DNA of 64,000 bases from Sphingobium aromaticiconvertens (GCF_037154075.1 NZ_JBANRJ010000002.1:62001-126000), one strand, 5' to 3'. Shown: positions 9,362-19,615, numbered from the stretch's first letter. The notes: generated from the letters alone by a model not told the origin. Numbers and translations: made by a program.

Positions 9362-10093
9362 ATGGACCAGACGGCGACCCCTTCCCAGCCCGCATGTGGC
9401 GCAAAATCAAAAGAAGATCACCGCACAACGTTTGCTCGCCGCAAGAGAGAACGGACCAAAGCAATTTTGCTGGATTCAGTCATGGCAGTTTACGTCAAGA
9501 GAGTGAATTCGATTCAGCTCGTAATTGACGATGTAATTGTGCATGCTGGTGTATCGCGAGGCACATTCTATAAGTATTTCTCTTCTCTTGACGAAGCAAT
9601 AGTGCAAATATCCAGCAAAACTTCAGGTGAAATGGTCGATTCTTCCCTTTCGGTGTACGATCAGTTTGAAGACCCTCTCTATCGAACCGGAACGGGCCTT
9701 CAGCTCTATCTTGCTCGTGCGTTCTTTGATCATGAATGGGGAACTTTTCATGCCTACATGGCCCTGCAGGACACGGGAAATCGGCTCGTCCAATTAATGG
9801 AAGGTGACATTAGGCAAGGTATAAAAACCGGTATTTTTTCATCTGCCGATCAAACATCCGCGCTCGACTTGCTAATCGGCACGAAAATCGAGGCGATCAA
9901 GCGGATCTGTTCAGGCAGTGTCGGAAGCGATTATATCGTACAGATTACCGAAGCGGTATTTCGCGGACTGGGCGTGCCTCCTCAGCTAGCGCATGAAGCC
10001 GCCCGCAAGTGCTTTGATTTCGTGGTTGCCGAAGGTCCGGAAAAACTGAGGTGGTGGGGTTGGTCCCTGACAAATCCCGAAGGCGTTGGGTAA
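9362..10093 (+). CDS. TetR/AcrR-family transcriptional regulator
   Basis: A 243-aa TetR-type repressor. The N-terminal DNA-binding domain spans about residues 28-80 (RKRERTKAILLDSV, then IDDVIVHAGVSRGTFYKYF as the helix-turn-helix). The C-terminal helical ligand-binding domain has no named ligand. It converges on dxnI and is the only regulator at this end of the dxn block, so it could control the hydroxyquinol branch. The ATG has AGGAA eight bases upstream. The start lies only 13 bp beyond an IS21 terminus, so its original promoter has probably been replaced. Confidence 0.85.
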   Translation: MDQTATPSQPACGAKSKEDHRTTFARRKRERTKAILLDSVMAVYVKRVNSIQLVIDDVIVHAGVSRGTFYKYFSSLDEAIVQISSKTSGEMVDSSLSVYDQFEDPLYRTGTGLQLYLARAFFDHEWGTFHAYMALQDTGNRLVQLMEGDIRQGIKTGIFSSADQTSALDLLIGTKIEAIKRICSGSVGSDYIVQITEAVFRGLGVPPQLAHEAARKCFDFVVAEGPEKLRWWGWSLTNPEGVG

Positions 10094-10234
10094 CCCTTAT
10101 GTCATCCCTTCCTCTCAGGAGTTGGGGCCTCCGGCAGTCTCAGGGCGGCTCACTTCAGCCTCTCGCAATGATCCTACCAGCGTCAGCTGGTCACTGGTTC
10201 AGACGCCTTGAAGGCGACCTCCTCAAGCCGGACC
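10094..10234. other. Convergent intergenic region, TetR and dxnI
   Basis: A 141-bp gap between the ends of the TetR gene and dxnI. It contains short inverted repeats (CCAGC-GTCA-GCTGG near 10178-10191 and CGCCTT-G-AAGGCG near 10204-10216) that could act as a bidirectional terminator, although neither is followed by a good T-run. No gene is seen here. Confidence 0.4.
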
Positions 10235-11440
10235 TTAAACACGCTCCAGCAGCATTGCGATACCTTGCCCAACTCCTACGCACATGAACGCGAGCGCATA
10301 ACGACCACCAGTGCGGTGCAGTTCCTCAACTGCGGTCAACGCAAGCCGCACTCCAGACATCCCCAATGGGTGACCGAGAGCTATTGCTCCCCCATTTGGA
10401 TTAACGCGCTGATCGTATGGTTGAATTTTAAGATCACGCAGCACCGCGAGCGCTTGTGAGGCAAAGGCTTCGTTGAGTTCGATAACGTCGATATTATCGA
10501 GGCCCAAACCCGCCCGGCTAAGCACTTTGCGAGCCGCATTGACCGGCCCGATACCCATTACCCGCGGTGCGACGCCGGCTGCTGACATGGCAACCACACG
10601 GGCTCTTGGTGTAAGGCCGTTTGCCACCGCAGCGGCCTCGGACGCAATCAGCATGGCTGCAGCACCATCATTGACGCCAGATGAGTTGCCCGCGGTTACG
10701 GTGCCATCTGGGTGCACGATCGGCTTCAATCGCATCAACGATTCGATCGTCGTGTCATGTCGGGGGTGCTCATCGCGATCAATCACGATGAAATCGTCCT
10801 TTCTCTGCGGTATGCGCACCGCAACGATCTCAGCGGCGAGTCTTCCATTGACTTGCGCCACCGCCGCCTTCGCCTGGCTTGCCAGTGCGAAAGCGTCTTG
10901 CGCCTCGCGGCTGATGCCCCATTCCTTTGCCACGTTCTCACCGGTTTCGGGCATCGAGTCGACGCCGTAGGCAGACTCCATGGCCGGGTTGACGAGACGC
11001 CAGCCGATTGTCGTATCCTCGATCTTTTGGCTCCGGGAAAATGGTGCATCGGCCTTGCCCATGACAAAGGGGGCGCGGCTCATGCTTTCCACGCCGCCGG
11101 CCAGCATCAGGTCCGCGTCCCCTGCGCGGATGGAGCGGGCCGCCAGACCGACAGCGTCCAAGCCCGAACCGCACAGGCGGTTCACTGTGGTTCCGGGGAC
11201 CGCCACCGGCAGCCCTGCCAGCAGCACGGCCATTCGCGCCACGTTCCGGTTGTCTTCGCCAGCCTGGTTGGCACAGCCGAACAACACATCATCGACGCGG
11301 GACCAGTCCAGCGCCGGGTTACGAGCCTTGAGCGCAGCGAGCGGCACAGCCGCGAGGTCGTCAGGCCGGATTGACGAGAGCGCGCCGCCGAAGCGCCCGA
11401 TGGGTGTACGGACGGCATCGCAAATAAACGCCTCTGTCAT
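10235..11440 (-). CDS. dxnI: 3-oxoadipyl-CoA thiolase
   Basis: A 401-aa thiolase that cleaves 3-oxoadipyl-CoA with CoA to succinyl-CoA and acetyl-CoA, the last step of the hydroxyquinol/beta-ketoadipate branch. The N terminus [19 protein letters not shown] is typical of PcaF. The acyl-accepting Cys is in [11 protein letters not shown] (about residue 90). The active-site His is in the GHPLGMSG motif and the second Cys is in [11 protein letters not shown] near the C terminus. It overlaps dxnH by 4 nt and is the last gene of the operon. The symbol follows the RW1 dxn nomenclature by gene order; pcaF would be the generic name. Confidence 0.9.
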   Translation of the reverse strand: MTEAFICDAVRTPIGRFGGALSSIRPDDLAAVPLAALKARNPALDWSRVDDVLFGCANQAGEDNRNVARMAVLLAGLPVAVPGTTVNRLCGSGLDAVGLAARSIRAGDADLMLAGGVESMSRAPFVMGKADAPFSRSQKIEDTTIGWRLVNPAMESAYGVDSMPETGENVAKEWGISREAQDAFALASQAKAAVAQVNGRLAAEIVAVRIPQRKDDFIVIDRDEHPRHDTTIESLMRLKPIVHPDGTVTAGNSSGVNDGAAAMLIASEAAAVANGLTPRARVVAMSAAGVAPRVMGIGPVNAARKVLSRAGLGLDNIDVIELNEAFASQALAVLRDLKIQPYDQRVNPNGGAIALGHPLGMSGVRLALTAVEELHRTGGRYALAFMCVGVGQGIAMLLERV

Positions 11441-12099
11441 GCAACCAGGCCGCACTTGACCTGGGTAGTGTCGACAGGAGCGCCGGTTTTGGCGAGCACC
11501 TCTGCGATGATCACGCCTGGCGCCAGCTCGACCAGCGTCAGGCCGCCAGCCTTTTTGTCGCAGGCAAGCACGGCAAGATCGGTGATGATGAGATCGACAA
11601 CACCGCGACCGGTAAGCGGCAGCGTACACTTTGTCAGAATCTTCGGGTCGCCATGTTTGCTGGTGTGTTCCATTATCACGACAATGCGTTTGACCCCCGC
11701 GACGAGGTCCATAGCCCCGCCCATGCCCTTCACCATCTTCCCAGGAATGGTCCAGTTGGCGATATCGCCATTTGCCGCGACTTCCATCGCCCCCAGGACG
11801 GTCAGGTCAATATGCCCGCCGCGGATCATTGCGAAACTATCGGCCGATGAAAAGAAACTCGACGTCGGCAAGGCCGTGATCGTCTGCTTGCCCGCGTTGA
11901 TGAGGTCGGGATCGGCCTCGCCTTCGTAAGGGAACGGTCCCATGCCGAGCATGCCGTTTTCCGACTGCAAGGTTACGTCCATCCCTTCGCGAATGTAATT
12001 TGCCACCAGGGTCGGGATGCCTATGCCAAGGTTGACGTAGTAACCGCTCTTGAGTTCCTGCGCAGCCCTGGCCGCCATTTCTTCACGCGTCCAAGGCAT
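11437..12099 (-). CDS. dxnH: 3-oxoadipate CoA-transferase, beta subunit
   Basis: A 220-aa CoA-transferase family I small subunit that pairs with DxnG to move CoA from succinyl-CoA to 3-oxoadipate. It has the family features [17 protein letters not shown] and [12 protein letters not shown], where the Glu of the SENG motif forms the covalent CoA thioester. [14 protein letters not shown] and [12 protein letters not shown] follow. The start ATG overlaps the dxnG stop by 1 nt (TGATG), showing translational coupling. Confidence 0.9.
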   Translation of the reverse strand: MPWTREEMAARAAQELKSGYYVNLGIGIPTLVANYIREGMDVTLQSENGMLGMGPFPYEGEADPDLINAGKQTITALPTSSFFSSADSFAMIRGGHIDLTVLGAMEVAANGDIANWTIPGKMVKGMGGAMDLVAGVKRIVVIMEHTSKHGDPKILTKCTLPLTGRGVVDLIITDLAVLACDKKAGGLTLVELAPGVIIAEVLAKTGAPVDTTQVKCGLVA

Positions 12100-12809
12100 C
12101 AAACAGTCTCCCGAGGGCGAGTAGTCATTTTTTCGATCCGCTTTTCGTTGATCGTCGAAACGACGATGCGGTCTACGTAGATACCGGGCGTATGGATGCA
12201 ATCGGGATCGAACGTGCCTGGCTCAACGATTTCTTCGACTTCGACTACTGTGACCTTGGCTGCGGTCGCCATGTTGGGGTTGAAATTGCGCGCAGTTTTG
12301 CGGAACATCAGGTTACCCGCCGGATCGGCGCGCCAAGCCTTGATAATCGCCAGATCGGCCCGCAGCCAGGTTTCGCGGACATAGTCCTCATCATCAAACT
12401 GTTCCACCGGCTTGCCCTCGGCGACCACAGTCCCGACCCCGGTCCGGGTGTAGAACGCCGGTATTCCTGCACCGCCGGCGCGAATCCGCTCGGCAAGCGT
12501 GCCTTGCGGATTGAGCTCGAGTTCCAGTTCGCCCGACAGGTATTGCTGCTCGAACAGTTTGTTCTCGCCGACGTAGGACGAAATCATCTTCCGTATCTGG
12601 CGCGTCTCCAAGAGCATCCATAGGCCGAAGCCATCGGCCCCGGCATTGTTGGAAATCACCGTGAGGTTATTTGCCCTCGATGCTCTGATTTCCGGAATGA
12701 GGCTCTCCGGGTTTCCCGACAGTCCGAACCCACCAGACATGATGGTCATACCGTCAAAAAGCAGGCCTTCCAGCGCTGCGCCGGGATTCGAGTAGATCTT
12801 TTTGCTCAT
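12099..12809 (-). CDS. dxnG: 3-oxoadipate CoA-transferase, alpha subunit
   Basis: A 236-aa CoA-transferase family I large subunit. Near the start is the glycine-rich signature [20 protein letters not shown]. Next come [19 protein letters not shown] and the [16 protein letters not shown] loop that contributes to CoA and acid binding. It acts with DxnH. It overlaps dxnF upstream by 4 nt and dxnH downstream by 1 nt, so the F-G-H-I genes form one tightly packed transcript. Confidence 0.9.
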   Translation of the reverse strand: MSKKIYSNPGAALEGLLFDGMTIMSGGFGLSGNPESLIPEIRASRANNLTVISNNAGADGFGLWMLLETRQIRKMISSYVGENKLFEQQYLSGELELELNPQGTLAERIRAGGAGIPAFYTRTGVGTVVAEGKPVEQFDDEDYVRETWLRADLAIIKAWRADPAGNLMFRKTARNFNPNMATAAKVTVVEVEEIVEPGTFDPDCIHTPGIYVDRIVVSTINEKRIEKMTTRPRETV

Positions 12810-13705
12810 GCAACGTGCGCCAGTACAAAGTCGTGATGAAGCTCTAGCCACTTACCGTCCATCGCCTTGCCGTCCGGCGCAGTTCCACCTTCGCGAGGTT
12901 CATAGTTGCGGATGAGCGATGACTTGACGCCGAAAACAACATCCGACGTAAGGTATTTGTCGCCCTGCGCAAAGAGGTGTGTCACCAACCTGCGATAACC
13001 CGGTGCCGTGATCATGTAGTGGACATGCTCAGGGCGAAAGGGATGACGCCCCTGGGCATCCAGCATCTTGCCGACCGGACCATCATTAGGGATGGGATAG
13101 GCCGCTGGCCTCACCGTCCACGCACGGAAGCTGCCGTCCGATTGGCTGAGGAAGCGCCCCCGCCCGGCGAGCTCCGAACGTTCCTCCAGCTTCTGCAGGT
13201 CGTAATAACCTTCGTCGTTCGAATGCCAGATATCGACCTTGGCGCCGACGATCGGTTCCCCCGCTTCATTGCGAACGGTGCCGGAAAGGTATAGCGGCAC
13301 ACCTTCGAGATAGCCGCGCATGTCAGCACCATCCTCGAAGCTGGGCGGCTCGACATAGAACGGGCCGAACACGGTGGTCTCTGTCGCCCGACCCGGCAGC
13401 CGGTGGTTAATCGCGTCCACCAGCATCGAAACACCAAGCACATCCGACAACAGGATGAACTCCTGCCGGGTATCGGTACACATGTGACCGGTCTTGGTGA
13501 GAAACTCAATCGCCGCGCCCCACTCCGCTTCAGTAGGCTCAATTTCACGGATAAATGCGTGCAGATGCCGGATCAGGGCTTCGCTGATCTGCTTGACCCT
13601 TGGATCCTTTGCGCCCGCGACACTCTGCAGGACTGTCTGCGTCAGGTTGTGCTCGTCAAAGCTGCCTGCTGCTGGAGCGGCAGCACTCTCTTCCTCAGAG
13701 GTCAT
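12806..13705 (-). CDS. dxnF: Hydroxyquinol 1,2-dioxygenase
   Basis: A 299-aa intradiol ring-cleavage dioxygenase that opens hydroxyquinol (1,2,4-trihydroxybenzene) to maleylacetate using non-haem Fe(III). An N-terminal helical dimerisation domain (to about residue 105) precedes the beta-sandwich catalytic domain (TVFGPFYVEP onward). The iron ligands are readable as Y168 (in EGYYDL), Y203 (AAYPIP), H227 and H229 (RPEHVHY). Length and spacing fit characterised hydroxyquinol dioxygenases better than catechol enzymes. It is 24 bp downstream of dxnE and overlaps dxnG. Confidence 0.93.
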   Translation of the reverse strand: MTSEEESAAAPAAGSFDEHNLTQTVLQSVAGAKDPRVKQISEALIRHLHAFIREIEPTEAEWGAAIEFLTKTGHMCTDTRQEFILLSDVLGVSMLVDAINHRLPGRATETTVFGPFYVEPPSFEDGADMRGYLEGVPLYLSGTVRNEAGEPIVGAKVDIWHSNDEGYYDLQKLEERSELAGRGRFLSQSDGSFRAWTVRPAAYPIPNDGPVGKMLDAQGRHPFRPEHVHYMITAPGYRRLVTHLFAQGDKYLTSDVVFGVKSSLIRNYEPREGGTAPDGKAMDGKWLELHHDFVLAHVA

Positions 13706-13729
13706 GGTCTTCTCCTGCGAATGTTACAT

Positions 13730-14800
13730 CTATAATACGGAGGGTAGGCTGCCGGCCCATGCATGGCTTAAAATCCGGGCGATGTCGTCTTCAACGAACG
13801 GCCTCGGGTTGGGATAAGGGGTCGCTACTGCGAGGCGTGCTGCGTCAGCAACGCCCGACTCGGGCATGCCCAGCGATGCGAGCGAAGTCGGTGCACCCAG
13901 CCTGGCGGCAAGTTGATGCAGGGCCAAGGCGGGGTCGGCATGGCCGACCGCGCGAGCCAGGCGGTTCCGCGCATCGGGCACAACCTCAAGGTTGTACGCC
14001 AGCACGTGCGGGAGCACGACGCTGTGTGTTTCTGCGTGGGGTAGATCGAATGTTCCGCCAAGCACATGACAGAGCTTGTGATGTAGCGCCATGCCGACAA
14101 GCCCAAGGCAAATGCCACACAGCCAAGCCCCTTCCAACGCATCTGACCGTGCGACCACATTCGCGGGATCATTCGCTAGCCGCGGCAATGCTCCAACAAG
14201 GGCCCGCACGCCTTCTTCGGCGATCATTGCCACGACAGGGCTGACGTTTGGTGCGTAAAGCGCTTCGGCCGCATGGGCGATGGCATTGAGGCCAGATGTC
14301 ACCGACAAGGCCACCGGCAGGCCAAGAGTCAGTTCGACATCGTAGATCACGGTTTCCGGCAAAACCTTAAGCGACCTCCGGGTGACCTTCAACCCGTTCT
14401 CGGTCTCACCGAGAATGGGAGTCACCTCGGATCCGGCATATGTCGTGGGAATGACCACTTGGGGCAAATCCGTGCGCAATGCGATCGCCTTCGCCAGTCC
14501 GATGGTGGATCCGCCGCCGATCGCGATGACACCATCAGCGCCCAATTCGCGTACCCGCGCACAGGCCTGCTCGGAAACATCCGTCGGCGTGTGCATACGC
14601 GCGCCAGAGAACAGCCCGGCGCCGTTGACCCCCAGCAGGTCGCATACCGCTAGCCCCTGTTCCGCCTGACCGGGTGTTGACAGCACCAAGGCACGCTTGA
14701 TGCCAAGCCTTTCAGCCTCTTCGGGCAAGCCGCCCAGCGTCCCGACACCGAACAGGACCCGGGACGGCAATGTCTCGTGAATGAAGCGCCCGACCGACAT
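13730..14800 (-). CDS. dxnE: Maleylacetate reductase
   Basis: A 356-aa member of the iron-containing alcohol dehydrogenase family. It reduces maleylacetate to 3-oxoadipate with NAD(P)H. The N terminus RVLFGVGTLGGLPEEAERLG and the nucleotide-binding stretch GADGVIAIGGGSTIGLAKAIAL are diagnostic. The metal or substrate histidines lie in SGLNAIAHAAEALY and the MALHHKLCHVLGG segment. Its ATG overlaps the dxnD stop (TAATG). The position between dxnD and dxnF matches the RW1 order and the biochemical sequence of steps. Confidence 0.93.
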   Translation of the reverse strand: MSVGRFIHETLPSRVLFGVGTLGGLPEEAERLGIKRALVLSTPGQAEQGLAVCDLLGVNGAGLFSGARMHTPTDVSEQACARVRELGADGVIAIGGGSTIGLAKAIALRTDLPQVVIPTTYAGSEVTPILGETENGLKVTRRSLKVLPETVIYDVELTLGLPVALSVTSGLNAIAHAAEALYAPNVSPVVAMIAEEGVRALVGALPRLANDPANVVARSDALEGAWLCGICLGLVGMALHHKLCHVLGGTFDLPHAETHSVVLPHVLAYNLEVVPDARNRLARAVGHADPALALHQLAARLGAPTSLASLGMPESGVADAARLAVATPYPNPRPFVEDDIARILSHAWAGSLPSVL

Positions 14801-16494
14801 TACAGAGCCCCAGCCTCCGTCGCGACTTGCGACGTCGACGCAACATGGCCAAGCAATTGGTCGAATACAGCGTTGGCGTCGTAGGGTTCACGATGACGCC
14901 AGCCAACGATCTGGTCGGGGCGAATGATGACGCAATCGCTTTCATACAGTGCGCGCGCTTCGCTCGTGGGCACGTCGACCACTTTAAGATCGAGGCCTCG
15001 CGCTTCCGCCGCCGCGATGAGATCGGCACCGGCACCTGCCCCGGGTACAAGCCTAAGCAGCGTCCATTCGAAGCCAAACGTGTCGTAAAGGCTGCGCCCG
15101 TCGTCCAGCCAGATGTGTGGCGGCCTCCCACCTGGGGTTGCACTTTGGATATATTCGTTGCGCGTATCTGGAGGCGCATCGCTGCCGTCGGGCACTATCA
15201 CCGCCGATCCATCATAGCGTCCGCCAAATGTTACGCCAGGGATGTTGAATTCCTTGCGCGCATGAGTGTTGAGATAGTCGCTCGCTTCTTTCCGCGCTGC
15301 CACACCTTCCGGCGAATCCTCTTCCAGTGCGGGGCTTGGAATGAAATTCCCGATCGAATCCGCAAGGCCGCGCGCATAGCCTGTATTGCGCTTGGCCAGC
15401 TTGCTTCGTTCGAATTCATAACTTGCCAAAAGTTCCGGCCCCGCCTGCCCCTTCAATATTGCGGCGAGCTTCCAGCCCAGATTAACCGCATCCTCGACTG
15501 CGGTGTTGTAACCAAGTCCGCCCGCCGGGGTGAACAAATGAGCCGCGTCGCCCGCAAGGATGACGCGGCCAGAAACCATCTGCTCGACATAAAGCGCATG
15601 CCCTGCAACCCAAGTGCCCATGTCGATGATTTCAATATCGAGCGCCATTCCCATGACTTGCTGGAAAAGTTCATGCGCACGCGCTTCATCGATCGTGGCG
15701 TCCTCGCCCGGCTTGAGCTGCGTATGGAAGGAGAATTCGTCCTTGCCGTTGACCGCTGCCAACCACGATCTGCGCTCGCGATTGAAAGCCCAGTACATCC
15801 ACGCGCGCGAAGCCTTAACCTGATCGTAGAAGTCCGGCGCGCGAAGATAGAGTGCCACCATCGTTCCACCGAAGAAGTCTCTATGGACGCCGGTCTCGCC
15901 TGCGTAACTGATCCCCAGCGCCGAGCGGACAATGCTTCGCGCGCCATCCGCTCCCACTAGGTACTCGGCCCTTATTTTCTGTTGCTTGCCGGTTGCGGCC
16001 TCTTCCACGGTCGCGCTCACGCCGTCGGCGCCCTGCTCGAAGTCGATCATGCGCCAGCCGTAGTTGACCGACGCCAACTCGCTCGCTTCGGCATGGCGGC
16101 GAAGAACCTCTTCGACATACATCTGTGGAACCCGGTGGGGCAGTTCGGCACCGGTCCACGAGCCCCCAATCTTGCGGATCGCGGCGTCAGCATCGCCCGA
16201 AGATGGCAACTGGAAGCGTGCCAGTTCTTGCTTCGAATAGCGCGTGAAGTAGGCAATATCCGTCGGATAGTCCTTCGGCAGGCCAAGAGAGCGGATTTCC
16301 TTCGAAAAGCCCAACCGGCGGTAATGCTCCATGGTCCGGGCCTGGGTTGCATTCGCTTGTGGATTTTTCGCTGTCCGCGGCTTGGCGTCTAGCAGGATTG
16401 AGGGAATCCCCCTCCGCGACAGGTCAATCGAAAGCATCAACCCGCACGGCCCGCCACCAACAATGAAAACCTTCTTCTCTGAACAAGGCAGCAT
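14800..16494 (-). CDS. dxnD: FAD-dependent aromatic monooxygenase (4-hydroxysalicylate/resorcinol hydroxylase type)
   Basis: A 564-aa single-component flavin hydroxylase of the PheA/TfdB/MhpA group. It has the FAD-binding GxGxxG at residues 13-18 (VGGGPCGLML), the DG-type segment YLVGADGARSIVRSALG, and the GD motif GRVILAGDAAHLFTPAGG. A C-terminal thioredoxin-like domain follows. It should form hydroxyquinol by (decarboxylating) hydroxylation for DxnF. The start MLPCSEKK was chosen because GAGAGGA lies about seven bases upstream. In-frame upstream starts give residues not typical of the family. The exact substrate is inferred from the neighbourhood. Confidence 0.85.
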   Translation of the reverse strand: MLPCSEKKVFIVGGGPCGLMLSIDLSRRGIPSILLDAKPRTAKNPQANATQARTMEHYRRLGFSKEIRSLGLPKDYPTDIAYFTRYSKQELARFQLPSSGDADAAIRKIGGSWTGAELPHRVPQMYVEEVLRRHAEASELASVNYGWRMIDFEQGADGVSATVEEAATGKQQKIRAEYLVGADGARSIVRSALGISYAGETGVHRDFFGGTMVALYLRAPDFYDQVKASRAWMYWAFNRERRSWLAAVNGKDEFSFHTQLKPGEDATIDEARAHELFQQVMGMALDIEIIDMGTWVAGHALYVEQMVSGRVILAGDAAHLFTPAGGLGYNTAVEDAVNLGWKLAAILKGQAGPELLASYEFERSKLAKRNTGYARGLADSIGNFIPSPALEEDSPEGVAARKEASDYLNTHARKEFNIPGVTFGGRYDGSAVIVPDGSDAPPDTRNEYIQSATPGGRPPHIWLDDGRSLYDTFGFEWTLLRLVPGAGAGADLIAAAEARGLDLKVVDVPTSEARALYESDCVIIRPDQIVGWRHREPYDANAVFDQLLGHVASTSQVATEAGAL

Positions 16495-16740
16495 CCCGAT
16501 CCTCTCGCATATCGACATTATGCGAAACCTAATCGGCCTGCTCAATTTAGTCAACCAACCTGACCATTTAATTATATGAACTCTTTTGGGGGTGATCTGC
16601 CCCTTCCCGGGGCGGGGGGGGGCAAATTATTTGGAGATTTGGCCCTTCCCGTAAGGTGGACTACAAATTCGCATTTCCGCCAAGCTCCCATTAGAGATTA
16701 CATCTTGTAATAAAAGGATAACTTTGGAGGATCGTTAAGT
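16495..16740 (-). promoter_or_regulatory. Intergenic region between fdx3 and dxnD
   Basis: A 246-bp gap in an otherwise tight minus-strand cluster, so it may contain a promoter for the dxnD-I operon. It holds a G-run (16609-16621), a GCCCC-TTCCC-GGGGC hairpin near 16598-16612, and a repeated segment (CCCTTCCCG at about 16600 and 16642). AT-rich sequence (16550-16582) lies just upstream of dxnD and is the likeliest promoter region. No gene is seen. Confidence 0.45.
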
Positions 16741-17061
16741 TCAATCAAGATTGTTGGACACCAAGAGCCTGATGCCATCAAGCTCTTGGGTCATTTTGAT
16801 TTGGCATGAAAGCCGCGCCTCCGGTGGCGCCTCGTCGCAGAAACCAAGAAGTTCTGCTTCAGAGGGGAATGCAGGAGGCAATATAGATTGCCATTCAACA
16901 GGCACACGAACCCTGCAAGTAGCACAGGCTAGACCGCCGCTGCATTCACCTAGAATTCCAGGAATGCTATTATAAAGACCTGCGTGCATCAAATCGACGC
17001 CGACATCGACGGTCGTTTCCAATTCACTTCCGTCTTCAGATACATAAATTACTTTGGGCAT
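16741..17061 (-). CDS. fdx3: [2Fe-2S] ferredoxin
   Basis: A 106-aa plant/adrenodoxin-type ferredoxin. The cluster ligands are C40, C46, C49 (CSGGLACATC) and C86 (LSCQI), giving the C-x5-C-x2-C-x36-C spacing of putidaredoxin-like electron carriers. It lies between the TonB receptor and dxnD, as fdx3 does in RW1. A ferredoxin of this type accepts electrons from a RedA2-like flavoprotein and could feed DxnA1A2. Flavin-type DxnD would not need it. The ATG at 17061 was chosen because MPKVIYVSEDG is the standard family start. Confidence 0.9.
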   Translation of the reverse strand: MPKVIYVSEDGSELETTVDVGVDLMHAGLYNSIPGILGECSGGLACATCRVRVPVEWQSILPPAFPSEAELLGFCDEAPPEARLSCQIKMTQELDGIRLLVSNNLD

Positions 17062-17188
17062 CACTATTATCTCCCATCCGAGAGATGGTGCATCAGATTG
17101 AGCTAAGGAGGATGGTCCGTTCCTATTTTTGTGCCAATGACGGAAAGCGATTCGAATACAATCGCCCCGCTCGCCTCTGCCTAACCAA

Positions 17189-19615
17189 TTAGAACTTGAG
17201 ACCAGCGCGTACACCCCAAGTGCGTGGAGGTGCTATACTACTCGATACCCATCCCTGGACGAAGGCGGAACTCTGCCCACTGCCGCCTGTATAGATCACT
17301 TCATCAGTAATGTTGCGGACATATCCACTAATGAACCAGCGATCACCAGCGGCCGTATAGGTCAACGAAGCGGAGAGATTTGCGTAGGAGCCCTGCTTTT
17401 GAATGGGAAGGAACTCGGTGAAAAGGTAGGCACTGCTGGCAAACGACAGGTCACCACCAAGGGCAACAGTTCCGCCATTCGCCATGTCAAATGACTGCGT
17501 GAACCCGGCCGATCCTGACCATTTCGGTGAGCGCACAAGTGGGAAGCCGGAGCAATCCACAGTCGCAAATCCGCCAGAATAGGTCTGGATGCAGCCAGTC
17601 CGGCCCGGTGGCACAAACTGCGTCGGCTGGGTAATCACGAAGCTATCATACTTCGAATCAACATAATCCACCGCTCCGTGAAGCGTCATGCCGTGCCACG
17701 GCCTTGCTTCAAGACTTACGCTCGCGCCCTTGATCGTCGACTTGCCCGCATTCTGCGTCAGAATCGTAACGAGGCCGGCTCCATCAAGGCCCTGTGCAGA
17801 AAGCTGCAGATTCTTATAATCCCAATAGAAGGCCTCAAGGTTGATTTGCAGCCTATTGTTTAGGAACCGATTCTTCAGTCCCACGGTATAAGCAGTGATT
17901 GTTTCCGGGGCATAGGATTGCAACTTGGTCGGGTCAGTCAAGCTAAGCGCTTGACTAAATCCTCCCGCCTTGAAACCAGTGCTGACATCGGCATAGAACA
18001 TGCTCGCAGTCGCAACATCGAATTCGATCCCGGCCTTCCACGTTACCTTATTGAAAGTGATTGCACTTCTGTAGATGGTTGGGTCAGCAGCCAGCAATCG
18101 ACAGTTCGTTCCAGGAGGGTTGGCCCCCGGAACTGGTACGTCCGGAAGGCAAGGGATCGGCGGTAGACCGGAGATAACTGGGTCTGGAATAATGACCGAT
18201 GGAGAGATCGCAGCTTGGGCCAATCTATCCGACACACGCTTGTCGCTAGTATAGCGAATTCCGCCCGTCACTCGGAATCGATCTGAAACGTTGAAGGTCA
18301 ACTGACCGAAGGCAGCAAACGCTTGCGTGGTCAACGCACCTGTCGTCCGCTGGTTCAGGATCGGCCCAGCTTGAATGGTGAAGTCGTTCGTCTGCTTTTC
18401 CTTTAAATAGTAACCGCCGGCGACCCATTTCAGGACGCCACTCTCTCCACCCAAGCGCGCTTCCAAAGTATATTGGTCAGATAATTCGCCTTTGGACCTA
18501 TTTCCAGCAGAGTCATAAACGCCGCCGACGTTATACATAAAGGATGGCTGCGACGAGAATGCCAAGGTAGAGCGACGATAGCCGGGTATGACAGTCAGCG
18601 TCGCCCAATCCAAATCGTAATCGAGCTGCATATGCCCACCAAACGTCTCGATATCCTGGAATAGCCGACTGTCGGAAGGATTCGCAATCAAGGAGGGCGG
18701 AGGCGGGCAGTTACCATTAGGTGCCGGGTTGCATCCCGCGGCCAGTGCGCCATTGAACTGAGCGGTGGCTGCGGCAATATACGCCGCGCCGGCAGCAGGA
18801 TCGGTGTTGCCTGTCCACGGCGACATTCCAGGCAACCGGCCCAGAACCGAAAAACCCGTACCGACCCCACCGCGATGGAGATAATTGAGCTGCGCGCGCA
18901 GCGACAGCCGACCGGATTTGAACCTGGCCTGGAACCGCACCGCCTCACGATCATCGTCGTCCCCACCGTTCGAGAGATAGCCGTTTCTGCGGTTTAAACT
19001 GTAGGACAGTCGAAATGCGCCATCATCGCTCGCAGGAACGTTAAAGGCGCCTTCAATGCCATACTGGTCATAATCGCCCAGGTTTACTTCAGCATAGCCC
19101 GAAAATTCACCAAGGACGGGGGCCACAGTAATCAGATTGACGGCACCGCCGCTCGCATTTCTGCCGTAGAGCGTTCCTTGCGGTCCCTTCAACACTTCGA
19201 CACGCTGCAGATCAAAGAAGTTGCCAGAAATGTCTTGGGGGCGAGAAATGACAACGCCATCGAGGCTGGTCGCTATAGCTGAATTCGAAGTTGCCGTGAC
19301 ACCGTAATCGCCAACGCCACGAATATAAATCATACTGCTCGTGCCTCCAGAAATCTGGAGACCCGGGGCAAGCTTCGCCAAGCTGCCTGCATCCGTGACA
19401 CCGGCTGAACGCAACTGATCGCCGCCAAACGCGACAATGGACAGCGCTGCCTTCTGGGTACTTTCCTCGCGGCGCTGTGCAGTGACGACGATATCCTGAA
19501 TGCCTTCATTTTGGCTCGGCTCACTGACTTCGGTTTTCGCACCTGCCTGTGCAAACACCGGTGACGAAACAGTCAAAGCCACAAGGCTTGCGCCGATAAA
19601 CATACGAGCTTTCAT
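17189..19615 (-). CDS. dxnC: TonB-dependent outer-membrane receptor
   Basis: An 808-aa TonB-dependent receptor. Signal peptide MKARMFIGASLVALTVSS ends near AQA at residues 22-24. The TonB box region is IQDIVVTAQRREEST. The plug domain runs to about residue 165 (LAKLAPGLQISGG, VEVLKGPQGTLYGRNASGG). A 22-strand barrel follows, ending in the terminal aromatic GVRAGLKF. It probably takes up the aromatic substrate or a product across the outer membrane. RBS-like GGGGAGGA lies about 8-9 bases before the ATG. It is separated from dxnB by an IS5-family element, so its expression may now be independent of dxnA1A2B. Confidence 0.92.
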   Translation of the reverse strand: MKARMFIGASLVALTVSSPVFAQAGAKTEVSEPSQNEGIQDIVVTAQRREESTQKAALSIVAFGGDQLRSAGVTDAGSLAKLAPGLQISGGTSSMIYIRGVGDYGVTATSNSAIATSLDGVVISRPQDISGNFFDLQRVEVLKGPQGTLYGRNASGGAVNLITVAPVLGEFSGYAEVNLGDYDQYGIEGAFNVPASDDGAFRLSYSLNRRNGYLSNGGDDDDREAVRFQARFKSGRLSLRAQLNYLHRGGVGTGFSVLGRLPGMSPWTGNTDPAAGAAYIAAATAQFNGALAAGCNPAPNGNCPPPPSLIANPSDSRLFQDIETFGGHMQLDYDLDWATLTVIPGYRRSTLAFSSQPSFMYNVGGVYDSAGNRSKGELSDQYTLEARLGGESGVLKWVAGGYYLKEKQTNDFTIQAGPILNQRTTGALTTQAFAAFGQLTFNVSDRFRVTGGIRYTSDKRVSDRLAQAAISPSVIIPDPVISGLPPIPCLPDVPVPGANPPGTNCRLLAADPTIYRSAITFNKVTWKAGIEFDVATASMFYADVSTGFKAGGFSQALSLTDPTKLQSYAPETITAYTVGLKNRFLNNRLQINLEAFYWDYKNLQLSAQGLDGAGLVTILTQNAGKSTIKGASVSLEARPWHGMTLHGAVDYVDSKYDSFVITQPTQFVPPGRTGCIQTYSGGFATVDCSGFPLVRSPKWSGSAGFTQSFDMANGGTVALGGDLSFASSAYLFTEFLPIQKQGSYANLSASLTYTAAGDRWFISGYVRNITDEVIYTGGSGQSSAFVQGWVSSSIAPPRTWGVRAGLKF

